Shown: positions 55,171 to 64,000, counted from the first letter of the stretch. The stretch is 64,000 nt of DNA from Lewinellaceae bacterium (GCA_020636375.1 JACJXZ010000008.1:62001-126000), one strand, 5' to 3'. Numbers and translations: made by a program. Notes: generated from the letters alone by a model not told the origin.

Positions 55171-57116
55171 GGGTTTTTCCTGTTGTGCTTCACGAAATAC
55201 ATCTTGAAGTGGTCTCCGTTCTTGGCCTCTATTTCGCCGCGGTATTCGCATTCGAACTCATCTTTGACCAGTTCAAAGGTGTTTTCTGAAATGTTGACTC
55301 TGCCCGCGGCCGAACTGGATTCCATTCGGGCGGCCAGGTTGACCGTAGCGCCCCAGATGTCGTACTGGAATTTTTTGATGCCGACCACCCCGGCCACTAC
55401 CGGCCCGGTATTGATGCCCAGCCGGATGTCGAAAGGCAGGATGCCCTCTGGCCTGTTTTCCCTTACGGACCGGACGAAATCGGCCATTTCCAGGGCTGCC
55501 CGGACGGCGTCCTTGGGGTTGGAGTTATTCGGGGCAGGTAGCCCGCCGGCGCACATATAGGCGTCGCCGATGGTTTTGATCTTCTCGAGCCCGTTGCGGG
55601 TGATGATTTCGTCGAAGTGGGTGAAGTAATAATCGATGCTCTTCACCAGGTGTTCCGGAGAGTTGGATTCGGCAATTTTGGTGAACTCTTTAAAATCCGT
55701 GAAAAGGACGGTCACCATATCGGACCGTTTGGCCTCCACAAAACCGTTGGCTTTCAGCTCTTCGGCCGTTTCTGCCGGCAGGATATTCAGCAGTATGTGC
55801 TCCGCCCGGTTGCGCTCCTCCGAGATGATCTTGTTGCTCTTTTGCGCATAGCGGTACTGGTAGAAAATGCCGGCCAGGATGATGGCAAGAAAGGCGGCGA
55901 CGGCGAAGAGAAAGTTGCGCAGGATGTTGGCCCGCTGAATGGCGGCCTCGCTGAGGTCCTGCTCTTTGCGGAGCAGTTCGATCTCCGCTTCCTTTTTTTC
56001 GAGGTCGAACTGGAACTGTATATTCGCCATCCTCTTGTCGCTTTCAATGTTGTAGAGGGTATCCCGGATCTGGCCGAACAAGGTTTGGTACTTAAAAGCG
56101 TTGTTGTAATCCGACAATTCGGCGTAACTCCGGGCGAGGCCCTGGTAGGCGTCTTTCAGCTCTCCGTTCAATCCCACTTCCCGGGCGATGGTTTCTGCCC
56201 GCCGGTAATTTTCAAGGGCCAGCGATGTGGTTCCCTGCTGCCGGTAGGCATCTGCCAGGCCGACCAGGGCCTGGGCCAGTTGCTGCCTGGCGTTTTTGCG
56301 TTCGGCGATCTGAATGGCGTCCTTGTGGAATTTTATGGCCTGGCCCAGGTCGCCCTGAGCAGCATAGGCCTTGCCGATATTGGTCAGCACAAAGGAGGCG
56401 TTCCCGCCGGACTGCTCCATAGCGTCCAGGGCTTTTCGGAAGTTGGCGAGGGCCGATGGATAATCCGCCCTGGCCATATAGACCTCCCCCAGGTTGACTG
56501 CGGCGGTGCCGATGGCGTCCAGGTCGCCGGTCTCTTCACTGATGGCTACGGCCCGCCGGTAATAATCCAGCGCCTTATCGTGCGTGGAGGGCTTGTTGAA
56601 GTAGACCGCTCCGATGTTCATCAGGGCGGTAGCCACCCGGAGCTTGTCGCCCAGCCGCTCGGCGGCGCGCAGGGATTCCAGGTAGTACTCGAGGGCTTTG
56701 GGGTCGTCGCCATAATTGAAATGGACTGCCCCGATGTTGTTGTTCAGGTTGCTGATGCCCAGTTGGTCGTTGATGGATTCGAAGATTTCCAGCGATTGAT
56801 GCCAGTAGTTGAGCACCTCGACAAAGTCGCCTTTGACATAATGCGCCAGCCCCATGTTTTTCAGGGCGTAGCCCAGCCCTTTTGGATAGCTCAGCCGTTT
56901 GGATAGCTCCATGGCCTGGTTTGCGTACACGATCGCCGTGTCCGGGTCGGAGCGGAAAACCGCCGAGGACAACTCCAGAAGAACCTCCACCTTTACCGTA
57001 TCTTCGCCCATATCGGCAATGACCGCCTTCAGGCTGTCCGCCCTGGCGTTTTGAGCCCAGGAGGTGGCCGGCGCCACCACGGAAAGGATCGCAAAGAAGA
57101 TCCAATGTTTTCTCAC
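55167..57116 (-). CDS. TPR-sensor class III adenylate cyclase
   Basis: A 649-residue membrane protein. Signal peptide 1-21, TPRs about 40-350, coiled coil 355-395, one membrane helix (400-420), a signalling helix (IISEERNRAEHILLNILP), then a class III cyclase domain (463-640). Metal aspartates are Asp474 (FTDFKEFT) and Asp518 (GDAYM). Lys514 and Asp586 occupy the adenine-specifying positions, and Asn593 and Arg597 are the transition-state pair, so cAMP production is predicted. It overlaps the downstream kinase gene by 4 bp, and the two sensors are paralogous. Together they could turn one periplasmic cue into both a cAMP and a phosphotransfer signal. Confidence 0.93.
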   Translation of the reverse strand: MRKHWIFFAILSVVAPATSWAQNARADSLKAVIADMGEDTVKVEVLLELSSAVFRSDPDTAIVYANQAMELSKRLSYPKGLGYALKNMGLAHYVKGDFVEVLNYWHQSLEIFESINDQLGISNLNNNIGAVHFNYGDDPKALEYYLESLRAAERLGDKLRVATALMNIGAVYFNKPSTHDKALDYYRRAVAISEETGDLDAIGTAAVNLGEVYMARADYPSALANFRKALDAMEQSGGNASFVLTNIGKAYAAQGDLGQAIKFHKDAIQIAERKNARQQLAQALVGLADAYRQQGTTSLALENYRRAETIAREVGLNGELKDAYQGLARSYAELSDYNNAFKYQTLFGQIRDTLYNIESDKRMANIQFQFDLEKKEAEIELLRKEQDLSEAAIQRANILRNFLFAVAAFLAIILAGIFYQYRYAQKSNKIISEERNRAEHILLNILPAETAEELKANGFVEAKRSDMVTVLFTDFKEFTKIAESNSPEHLVKSIDYYFTHFDEIITRNGLEKIKTIGDAYMCAGGLPAPNNSNPKDAVRAALEMADFVRSVRENRPEGILPFDIRLGINTGPVVAGVVGIKKFQYDIWGATVNLAARMESSSAAGRVNISENTFELVKDEFECEYRGEIEAKNGDHFKMYFVKHNRKNP

Positions 57117-57297
57117 TGTACGAAATTTTGGATGAAAGCCCGGTTGGAGGCCGGGGGCTCTCGTTATTCAATGTACGCCGCTCCAAAAGGATGCTGGGTA
57201 AAATTTGCCCCAAGTTACACAACAAAGATCAATTTGGTGGCGAATACCTGCCTTGCCCGTGCTGAAGGGCTTACGAGATTTAACGTTGTCCGGGCCC

Positions 57298-57327
57298 TTG
57301 GATTACCATGAAAGTTCTATATCTTTA
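57298..57327 (+). promoter_or_regulatory. Promoter upstream of the subtilase gene
   Basis: TTG (57298-57300), a 19-bp spacer and TATCTTTA (57320-57327). The surrounding ATGAAAGTTC (57308-57317) and the -7 box recur upstream of the paralogous gene at 63050-63070, which supports a real conserved promoter. Confidence 0.5.
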
Positions 57328-57523
57328 CAAAATTAATTTAACAGGGCTACATAATTACCGGTTGGCCGTAGATGCGGTGTTCTCAACGGTGGGTTCTGCT
57401 GGATTTTTTTGTTTTCGTCCCCTTTTCCTCTTTAGCATCAACTTTCTCTGGCATCTTTTCCAATTCATTGGGTTGCCTGAAAAGAAAATCCCAAAGCACC
57501 GTTTTATCGAGCCTCAAAACCTG

Positions 57524-57625
57524 GCTACCCGTCTAAGGTTGGACAGCAGAAAGGGGAAAGCCGAGCGGAGTCGAGGCCAAGCGTGTGCCGAAGGCATCGA
57601 GTGTCCAACCTTAGACGGGTAGCCC
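57524..57625. mobile_element. MITE-like element (102 bp) with perfect 23-bp ends and 8-bp target duplication
   Basis: The ends at 57524-57546 (GGCTACCCGTCTAAGGTTGG...) and 57603-57625 are perfect inverted complements. CAAAACCT flanks on both sides (57516-57523 and 57626-57633). The core contains GAGCGGAGTCGAGGC, a motif frequent in Bacteroidota repeats. No coding capacity. The ends do not begin GTAA, so it is a different family from the IS66-like MITEs. Confidence 0.8.
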
Positions 57626-57720
57626 AAAACCTCATTTTTCCACTGGTTGTGACAGCGGCCAAAAACGCTGATGGCATCCGGAAAGAAAACAAATATGCTA
57701 ATAACAAATTGTCATCCACA

Positions 57721-60700
57721 ATGAAATACCTGTTCCCAGCATCTGTAACTGCCTTTGAACGACCGGCTGTTTCTACGGGCTCCCGCCTGTTTTTGGCCGG
57801 GATCGCATTTGTTTTTCTGCTCTTGGGGCCGTCGCTCCGGGCGCAAACCTACGAAACGACCGGCATCAGTGCCAACTGGCAGGATCCCGATGCCTGGATC
57901 TGTTCGGGCGCGGGCTGCCGGAATAACCGTTTTCCCAATAACAACCTTGAAAACGCTGCCGTTTTCATCCGGCACGACATCAACTTCATCAGCCGGCGGG
58001 CGGTCCGCATCGGCGACAACGCAACGGTCCTCATATCCCAGGGCGCGAAACTGGCCATCAGCGGCAAACTGGATATCAAAGAGGATGGAACGTTGTCCAT
58101 CGATGACGGTTCCCTCGAGGTTGGCCGGGGCATTTCCAACAATGACGGAACGCTGGAATTCGCCGGCGCCCTGATTCAGGTGGAGGGCAATTTCATCAAC
58201 CGGGGGAATACCACGCTGAATGATGCCTGCGTAGAAGTCGTCACCGGAAATTTCATCAACACCAAATATTTGTACGGCACCGGAAGCGTAAAGACGCTGG
58301 CCGGCAACATCATCAACGGCGGCAACTGGAGCCCGGCCGTGGCCTACTGCGCTGATGGCAACACCAGCAATCTGCCCGGTACGGAGGATTGCGCTGCGGC
58401 AGAGGAAATCTGCAGGTGCGTGCTGGTGAACTGCGATATCCTTCCCGGCTACAACCCCACCACCAGGGTCAATGCCCCTATCGGATCGGAATTGTCGGCC
58501 CTCGCCCAGACGTACGACCCCAACGGGCCTCCTCCTTCCAACGTTATTTACACCATCAACAGTAGCAACCAGGTACTCATCGAGATCATCGTCCGCGCCG
58601 GTATGTACAATGACCTGATTGCTTTCCTGGGTACTTTAGGCATCACCCCCGCCGACTTCATCGACGACCGCATTACCACCGTCAACGACGAATTGCTGAT
58701 CACCTTGTTTTTTCCCATCAGTGAGCTTAACAGCCTCAACCAGCGGGCAAATATCATCAACTTTGTACGGCCTGTATTTCCCCCGCTGGCCAACGCCGGG
58801 CTGATCTCCAGCCAGGGCGACCGGGCCCAGGGCTCTTCCCTGGGCCGCCTGGGGTGGGGCCTCTCCGGCGCCGGGACCAAAGTCGGCATTATTTCCGACA
58901 GCTACGCCTCCAATCCTTCTGCACGGGACAATGACATCGACAACGGCGACCTGCCCGGCGCGGCCAACCCGGTCGTCGTCGCGCAGGATTACCCCTTCGG
59001 CGCGGCTTCCGACGAGGGCCGCGCTATGCTGCAGATCGTCCACGACGTAGCGCCGGAGGCCCAGCTGTTCTTCCATACCGGCTTCATCAGCGAGGGCAAC
59101 CTCGCCTTCGCTATCCGCCGGCTGCGGCAGGAATACCAGTGCGACGTCATCGTCGATGACGTCCAGTATATCACCGAACCCTTCTTCCGGGACGGGCTGG
59201 TGGCCAAGGCCATCGACGAGGTGTCGGCTGACGGCGCCGCCTACTTCAGCGCCGCCGGCAATTTCGGCACCCGTTCTTTCTCCGCTGCCTTCACCCCTGC
59301 CCCGGCACCCAACCAAAACCGGCACGACTTCGGAGGGGGCAGTTTCCTGCAGCCCGTCGAGCTGGGCACCGGGCAGTATATCCTCGTCCTGCAGTGGGAA
59401 GACGAATTCTACTCCCTGGGTGCCCCGCAGGGCGCTGTGTTCGACCTGGACATCTACCTGGCAGAAGACGACGGCAGCATCCTCTACGGGTTCAACCGTG
59501 ACAATAACGGGAATGCATCCCAGGGTATCCCCGGCGGCGACCCCATCGAGGTCATGCCCTTCAACGTCGTCAACCCGACGACAACCAATATAATGATCGA
59601 ACTGGTAGACGGCGCCGGGCCGCCGCCCAATTTCAAATACGTGGTTTTCCGGGCGGGAGACAGCGGAACCTTTACCACTGACCCACCCCTCGGCAATACT
59701 ACCGGTAACGCGACCATCGTGGGCCACGCCAACGCGGAGAGCGCTATGGCCGTCGGCGCCGTGCGGTACAGCAATACGCCCGCCTTTGGCGGCACCCTAA
59801 CCCCCGAGAACTTTTCCTCCCGGGGCGGTACGCCGGTGAACGGCGGCACCCTCCGCGAAAAACCCGACTTCATGGCCCCCAACGGGGTGAATACTTCGGT
59901 GGGCTTCGGCGCTCCGGACAGCGAGGGCGACAACATCCCGAACTTCTTCGGCACGTCCGCCGCCGCACCCCATGCCGCCGGCCTAACCGCCCTGCTGCTG
60001 GACGCCGAGCGGCAGTTTGGCATCGCCCCGCCTGTCGACGTGCGGAACCTGCTCCGGACGACGGCCATAGATATGGAAAGCCCGGGATTCGATTACACAT
60101 CCGGTTATGGCTTCCTTTCGGCCTACGGCGCCCTGAGCGCTATTGCCAATCCCACACCCATTCTCAGCAACCTCAACCTGGACAACCTCAATACGGAGAT
60201 TTATCAACCCGGCGACATCGAATTCACGCTGATCCTGGAAGGGCAGTTCTTCGACGAAAGCAGCGTGGTACTTTTTGACGGGGAAGAGCTGGAAACCATT
60301 TTCGTGGACGACAGCACGGCGACGGTGCAAATCCCGCCCTTCGACGGTAACCCTTCTATTCAGCTGTTTACTCCTCCCGGCCCGCTGACCAACGGCACAG
60401 ACGGCGGCACGTCCAATACCCTTACCTTCTTTGACGATACGGTCGTAGAAGTAGTGATCGAAGCAGTGCCCGCCAGTAAGAGGTACGGCGAGCCGTTGCC
60501 CCTTTTCGAATTCACGGCGACGGTGGCCACCACCGGAGAACCCCTTCCCGGCGGAGACTTCGACGTCTTGTTCCCGGCTGTAAGCCTTAGTACGGCAGCT
60601 ACCAGCGCCAGCAATGTGGGGATTTATGCCATCAATCCAGACACGGCGGGCATTGATCCGGCCCTGTACGAGCGGTACCGGTTCACCCTCGTGCCCGGTG

Positions 60701-62706
60701 CCCTGTTCATCGACCCGATGCCCGTGACCATCCGCCCGGTATCGCCGGAGCCGGTCACTTACGGCGACCCCATTCCCGAGATCACTTACGAATACATTTT
60801 CGGCGAAGAAGGAGAGGAACTGGAGATCGACCCGTCGGTAGCCGACGCCATTGCCGAACAACATACCACTGCCCTCGGCCTGGCCAATGGCATCGCCCTG
60901 GTCAACGGCATCGCTCTGGTCAATGGCATCGCCCTGGTCAACGGCGAACCCTACATCGACGGGAGCGACGACGGCATCGCCAACGGCATCGCCCTGGTCA
61001 ACAAGACGTTTTATGTGTCTCAGAGCACGCTGGATGCCGCAGGCACAGCATTGGAGAACGGCATTGCCCTGGTCAACGGCACCGGCTCGGAAAAGATCGT
61101 GGAGATCGGCGCCGACCTGTTTACCGAGCCGGGCATCGACAATGGAGATTTATCCGGAATAACGAATGGCATCGCTTTGGTCAATGGGATCGCCCTGGTG
61201 AATGGCATTGCCCTGGTCAATGGCATTGCCCTGGTGAACGGCATCGCTCTGGTCAACGGCATTGCCCTGGTCAATGGGATCGCCCTGGTCAACGGCATCG
61301 CCCTGGTCAACGGCGAGCCTTTCGACCTGCTGAACGGCATCGCCCTGGTCAACAGCAACGGCGAGTATGATCCGGTGTTCGCCGCTTTTGACAACGTGCT
61401 CACCGTACTGAATGCAACGGATACCGATGCGGAAGGCCCCATCGACATCAAACCCATTACCGTCATTACCGGGCTGGATGCCGGCACTCAATATATTATC
61501 CCGGGCGGGTTCATCAACGACAACCTGCTGCTGAGTTACCAGCCGGCGCCGCTGGTCATCGAGCCGGCGCCGTGGGCGGTATTTGTGGGCAACACCGAAG
61601 TCGAATACGGGCAGGAAGGGCCATTGAACCCCACGATTGCCTTTGAACCCTCGGATCAGTTCCCTTATGGCCAGACGGCCGGGGGGGTCTTCGGCACGTT
61701 CCAGTTCAGCCCGGCCGACGGATGCACCTCCGCCACCGAAATACAGGTGAACCCGATACCGGAAACCCCGAATTTTGACGTGTCCTACTTTTCGGGCAGC
61801 CTGACTGTGACGCCCGCGCCCTTAACCATCGAGGCAAATTCTGCTTTTATTTCAGAGATAGAGCCCCTGCCGTCGGATTTCACCTCCACCCTTTCCGGCC
61901 TGGTATGCGACGACCCGGCCCCTGCGGCTGGTTCCATCAGCTATGAGATACTGGACTCCGAAGGGCTGCCGGTGGTCAGTCCGCCAAACAGCGGCGTGTA
62001 CGACATCGTTCCTTCTCTTTCCGATCCCGGCGGAGACTACGCCAGCTATTCAGTAGTGCCGGTACCCGGGAAGTTATATGTCAATCCCTTTGGCGGTTGC
62101 GACGTGATCATCAATACGTACCTGAACTGCCAGGGCGACGCCGTTCTGCCCGGCGAACCTCAGATTACGACCTTGTTGGTTTTCGAATACTACAATCCAT
62201 TTTCGACTCCCTTTTTCATACCCCTCGGCGACAAGAATCAACTGTTCGCGGAGGCTTATTATATCGGCGAGCCTCCGGAGGTGTTCGAGCCTGGTTACCA
62301 TACCTTTGAAATTTATACGGATGGCGGCTTTTTATCATGGGAATTGCAGACGGACAATTGTTACCCGTCCACATCGGGCAGCGAAGATAAAACCTCTTTC
62401 TGTGCAACCTCACGGCCAATTGCCTCCGGCAACCACCACAGTCTAAGCGATGCGCCGCAGGAATGGCAGGTCGACCTGTTCCCGAATCCGGCCGGCCCGG
62501 TGGCCTGGCTTCAGGTTCTGGGGGTGGACGGCCCGGTGACGGTCGAAGTGTACAACAGCCTGGGTGAATTGCTGCTGAGCCGGCCTTACGCCCAATGGGA
62601 ATCAGAGCCTGTACCTTTCGACGTGTCGGCGTTTCCGCAGGGCCTGCTGCTGTTTAAAGTCAGCCGGGGGGCGGATAGCCAGGTGGTGAAGGTGGTGAAG
62701 GAATGA
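57721..62706 (+). CDS. Subtilase-like T9SS protein with MBG-type domains and NGIALV repeats
   Basis: A 1661-residue secreted protein. The start at 57721 gives a signal peptide ending near residue 41 (LRAQTYETTG); earlier in-frame codons lie in a MITE. Residues ~42-200 form a beta-helix-like domain. The S8 subtilase-like region shows Asp393 (GIISDSY), Asn514 (SAAGNFG) and Ser746 (GTSAAAPHAAG), but the histidine box is replaced by SDEGRAM, with Glu432 at the expected place. MBG-like domains with YGEPLP/YGDPIP motifs follow, one carrying 14 copies of NGIALV. A T9SS type A-like sorting domain (VDLFPNPAGP) ends the protein. It is exported; protease activity is uncertain because of the altered triad. 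Confidence 0.85.
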   Translation: MKYLFPASVTAFERPAVSTGSRLFLAGIAFVFLLLGPSLRAQTYETTGISANWQDPDAWICSGAGCRNNRFPNNNLENAAVFIRHDINFISRRAVRIGDNATVLISQGAKLAISGKLDIKEDGTLSIDDGSLEVGRGISNNDGTLEFAGALIQVEGNFINRGNTTLNDACVEVVTGNFINTKYLYGTGSVKTLAGNIINGGNWSPAVAYCADGNTSNLPGTEDCAAAEEICRCVLVNCDILPGYNPTTRVNAPIGSELSALAQTYDPNGPPPSNVIYTINSSNQVLIEIIVRAGMYNDLIAFLGTLGITPADFIDDRITTVNDELLITLFFPISELNSLNQRANIINFVRPVFPPLANAGLISSQGDRAQGSSLGRLGWGLSGAGTKVGIISDSYASNPSARDNDIDNGDLPGAANPVVVAQDYPFGAASDEGRAMLQIVHDVAPEAQLFFHTGFISEGNLAFAIRRLRQEYQCDVIVDDVQYITEPFFRDGLVAKAIDEVSADGAAYFSAAGNFGTRSFSAAFTPAPAPNQNRHDFGGGSFLQPVELGTGQYILVLQWEDEFYSLGAPQGAVFDLDIYLAEDDGSILYGFNRDNNGNASQGIPGGDPIEVMPFNVVNPTTTNIMIELVDGAGPPPNFKYVVFRAGDSGTFTTDPPLGNTTGNATIVGHANAESAMAVGAVRYSNTPAFGGTLTPENFSSRGGTPVNGGTLREKPDFMAPNGVNTSVGFGAPDSEGDNIPNFFGTSAAAPHAAGLTALLLDAERQFGIAPPVDVRNLLRTTAIDMESPGFDYTSGYGFLSAYGALSAIANPTPILSNLNLDNLNTEIYQPGDIEFTLILEGQFFDESSVVLFDGEELETIFVDDSTATVQIPPFDGNPSIQLFTPPGPLTNGTDGGTSNTLTFFDDTVVEVVIEAVPASKRYGEPLPLFEFTATVATTGEPLPGGDFDVLFPAVSLSTAATSASNVGIYAINPDTAGIDPALYERYRFTLVPGALFIDPMPVTIRPVSPEPVTYGDPIPEITYEYIFGEEGEELEIDPSVADAIAEQHTTALGLANGIALVNGIALVNGIALVNGEPYIDGSDDGIANGIALVNKTFYVSQSTLDAAGTALENGIALVNGTGSEKIVEIGADLFTEPGIDNGDLSGITNGIALVNGIALVNGIALVNGIALVNGIALVNGIALVNGIALVNGIALVNGEPFDLLNGIALVNSNGEYDPVFAAFDNVLTVLNATDTDAEGPIDIKPITVITGLDAGTQYIIPGGFINDNLLLSYQPAPLVIEPAPWAVFVGNTEVEYGQEGPLNPTIAFEPSDQFPYGQTAGGVFGTFQFSPADGCTSATEIQVNPIPETPNFDVSYFSGSLTVTPAPLTIEANSAFISEIEPLPSDFTSTLSGLVCDDPAPAAGSISYEILDSEGLPVVSPPNSGVYDIVPSLSDPGGDYASYSVVPVPGKLYVNPFGGCDVIINTYLNCQGDAVLPGEPQITTLLVFEYYNPFSTPFFIPLGDKNQLFAEAYYIGEPPEVFEPGYHTFEIYTDGGFLSWELQTDNCYPSTSGSEDKTSFCATSRPIASGNHHSLSDAPQEWQVDLFPNPAGPVAWLQVLGVDGPVTVEVYNSLGELLLSRPYAQWESEPVPFDVSAFPQGLLLFKVSRGADSQVVKVVKE
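60886..61350 (+). repeat. NGIALV hexapeptide (18-bp) repeats, 14 copies
   Basis: Three tandem copies begin at 60886, single copies occur between 60970 and 61080, eight tandem copies fill 61165-61308, and one more is at 61333-61350. Third-codon positions vary (GGC/GGG, ATC/ATT, GTC/GTG), so the peptide, not just the DNA, appears conserved. Confidence 0.9.
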
Positions 62707-63259
62707 GCCGGGGAAATGGGTGTAAGTTTAAGGTGGTTGTCGGGGTAGTGTGCGGTGTATGAACGCTGGACAAGTTGCTGTTGTGGTTTGTTAGTTGTCT
62801 GTTAGGGAGCCCGATTGTTCCGGCGGCCTCAAGGCCAAACCGGCAACAGACAACAAATACTGACGCTTGCGGTCAGCATCCTGACAATGCGCAGCATTTG
62901 TCAGGACAACATATCCCGCTTTTAATACTGAAAAGCGGGATTCAACGTCAGGCTGGCAGCCAACCTTAAACACAGAACCCCGGACGCTCCCGGCCCCCGG
63001 CTTTTATTTTCTCCGGCACTCTTGACTTCGGCCGGCCCCTTTACAATACAATGAAAGTTCCCTATCTTTGACGGCGAATCGGAAACAGCCGCCAAATTTC
63101 CCCTTTCCCCTTTCCCCTTACTCACTTTTGCATCTTTTCTGGTTAGATGAAAAGCTCATCAATGTCCGGCCCCTGCGGAAGGGCAACCCGTACTTTGAGG
63201 CGATGCCTGTCGGCAGGGAGAAGGGCTGTGTCCGGTTTTAAAATAAAACACCATACGCA
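62707..63259. other. Intergenic region with hairpins before the second beta-helix gene
   Basis: CTGACAATGC/GCATTTGTCAG forms an imperfect stem (about 62881-62904). ATCCCGCTTTT (62913-62923) pairs perfectly with 62931-62941 around a 7-base loop and may be a terminator. GTTGT/ACAAC motifs lie at 62770-62860. The promoter is near 63040-63070. Confidence 0.5.
63040..63070 (+). promoter_or_regulatory. Promoter upstream of the second beta-helix / subtilase-like gene
   Basis: TTTA (63040-63043), a 19-bp spacer and TATCTTTG (63063-63070), a full TAnnTTTG match. ATGAAAGTTC in the spacer is shared with the promoter of the paralogue at 57298-57327. Confidence 0.55.
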
Positions 63260-64000
63260 ATGAGAAGTCTATGCCCTGTCCTGCCTTGCATTGAAGCTAT
63301 GCCTGCCACGAAGGGAAAAGGCCGGAACATTTTATTGGAGAACGTCCTTCTGTTCTCCTTCTGGATTGCCTTTTTTTCGCTCGCAGGCAGCCTGTGCCTT
63401 CATGGCCAAACCTACGAAACCACCGGCGCCAGCATCAACTGGGAGGATCCGGCCGCCTGGTCCTGCTCCGGCGGCCCGTGCGGGAACAACCCCTTCCCGG
63501 GCCGGGACCTCCAGAACGACGATGTGTTTATCCGGCACAACATCAACTACTACAGCAACAACCCCATCACCATCCGCAACAACAGCTCGATCGACATATC
63601 TCAGGGGGCGAGGCTCAATCTGGCGAGCAACCTCAATATCAGCAACGGCGGGGTTTTGGCCGTCAACGGCGGTTCGATCAGGATCGGCCCGGGCATTATG
63701 AACAACGACGGGCTGGCCTCTTTCTCCGACGCCTTCGTTCAAAAAGACGGCAACTACATCAACAACGGAAGCACAACGCTGGCCAATGCCTGCATCGAAA
63801 TCCTCGACGGCAATTTCAACAACAACGGAAGCCTGTAGGGTCAGGGCAGTGTCCGTACCCGGAGCGGCAACATCAACAACTCCGGAACCTGGAGCCAGCA
63901 GGTGGCGTACTGCGCCAGCAACGCCGCCAATGGCCTGCCTGCCGCCCAGGATTGCGCCGCCGCGGACGCCGTCTGCGCCTGCCTGGCTGCCAATTGCGAC
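63260..64000 (+). pseudogene. Subtilase-like / beta-helix T9SS protein paralogue, partial, with in-frame amber codon
   Basis: The first 192 codons encode a signal peptide (hydrophobic core about residues 29-47) and a beta-helix domain closely related to residues 42-190 of the subtilase at 57721 (QTYETTG, NWEDPAAW, FIRHNINYYSN). A TAG at 63836-63838 ends the frame, yet translation past it to the window edge stays open for 54 codons and continues the match (GQGSVRTRSGNINNSGTWS against GTGSVKTLAGNIINGGNWS). The TAG sits where the paralogue has Tyr, so TAC or TAT to TAG, by mutation or read error, explains it. A start at 63299 is also possible. The 3' end lies outside the window. Confidence 0.75.

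Larger units (their letters stand above)
57117..57720. other. Intergenic region with promoter and MITE upstream of the subtilase gene
   Basis: This ~600-bp gap holds a promoter-like pair at 57298-57327 and an inverted-repeat element with target duplications at 57516-57633. Small open frames at 57308-57622 and the extension of the subtilase frame back to 57583 overlap the element and are not accepted. Confidence 0.5.

Noticed and set aside
57308..57622. Open frame of 104 codons upstream of the subtilase gene
   Set aside because: Its start lies within the conserved promoter block and its end within the MITE.
1..64000. rRNA, tRNA, riboswitch and replication-origin signals
   Set aside because: No rRNA cores, cloverleafs, known riboswitch cores or origin-like iterons were recognised on reading both strands; a covariance-model search would be needed to exclude them.

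Overview
The window looks like chromosomal DNA from a GC-rich member of the Bacteroidota, most likely Saprospiria (Lewinella / Haliscomenobacter / Phaeodactylibacter-like). The grounds are giant secreted proteins with type IX secretion (T9SS) C-terminal sorting domains (type A, and type B/CHU_C), HYR-like and dockerin-like modules, split DUF4331 proteins, A-rich leaders without Shine-Dalgarno sequences, and promoters of the Bacteroidota form (TTTG, about 19-20 bp, TAnnTTTG). No rRNA, tRNA, CRISPR array or intact transposase gene was seen.

Layout. 1-5.8 kb: a DoxX-like membrane protein, truA, a lipoprotein, a TPR protein and a two-gene DUF4331 pair bracketed by two 67-bp IS66-like MITEs. 5.9-19.7 kb: a six-gene minus-strand operon with trypco1, a trypsin/degenerate-STAND protein, a MoxR AAA+ ATPase, a vWA protein and two paralogous ~1500-residue proteins carrying an OB/cold-shock-like module, TPRs, a beta-sandwich, a P-loop NTPase and a winged helix. 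This matches the gene set of the NTP-dependent MoxR/vWA/trypco conflict systems but has an unfamiliar third component, and is the best candidate for an undescribed system. 19.8-23.9 kb: a membrane class III cyclase, an alpha/beta hydrolase lipoprotein, a DUF433/DUF5615 toxin-antitoxin-like pair and an Nfu/NifU Fe-S protein.

24.4-51.8 kb: a cell-surface region. A Cys-rich protein with about 33 repeats of 42 residues is broken by four indels whose sum restores the frame. It is followed by three tandem giant T9SS proteins (2561, 2388 and 1911 aa) that share a nearly identical ~4.5-kb 3' block and a second conserved block, separated by a cassette that differs in each copy. 52-57 kb: an RlaP-like nucleotidyltransferase, then two overlapping genes with paralogous TPR sensors but different outputs (adenylate cyclase and histidine kinase). 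57.3-64 kb: a subtilase-like T9SS protein with runs of the hexapeptide NGIALV, and a related gene, cut by the window edge, with an in-frame amber codon.

How the genes work together (inference). In the operon, MoxR and vWA would form the NTP-dependent switch, the trypsin/trypco1 pair a proteolytic trigger, and the two giant NTPases the sensor and/or effector arms. The surface proteins are probably adhesion or matrix proteins exported by T9SS encoded elsewhere. At least three families of short inverted-repeat elements, two with perfect 8-bp target duplications, lie in the intergenic spaces.
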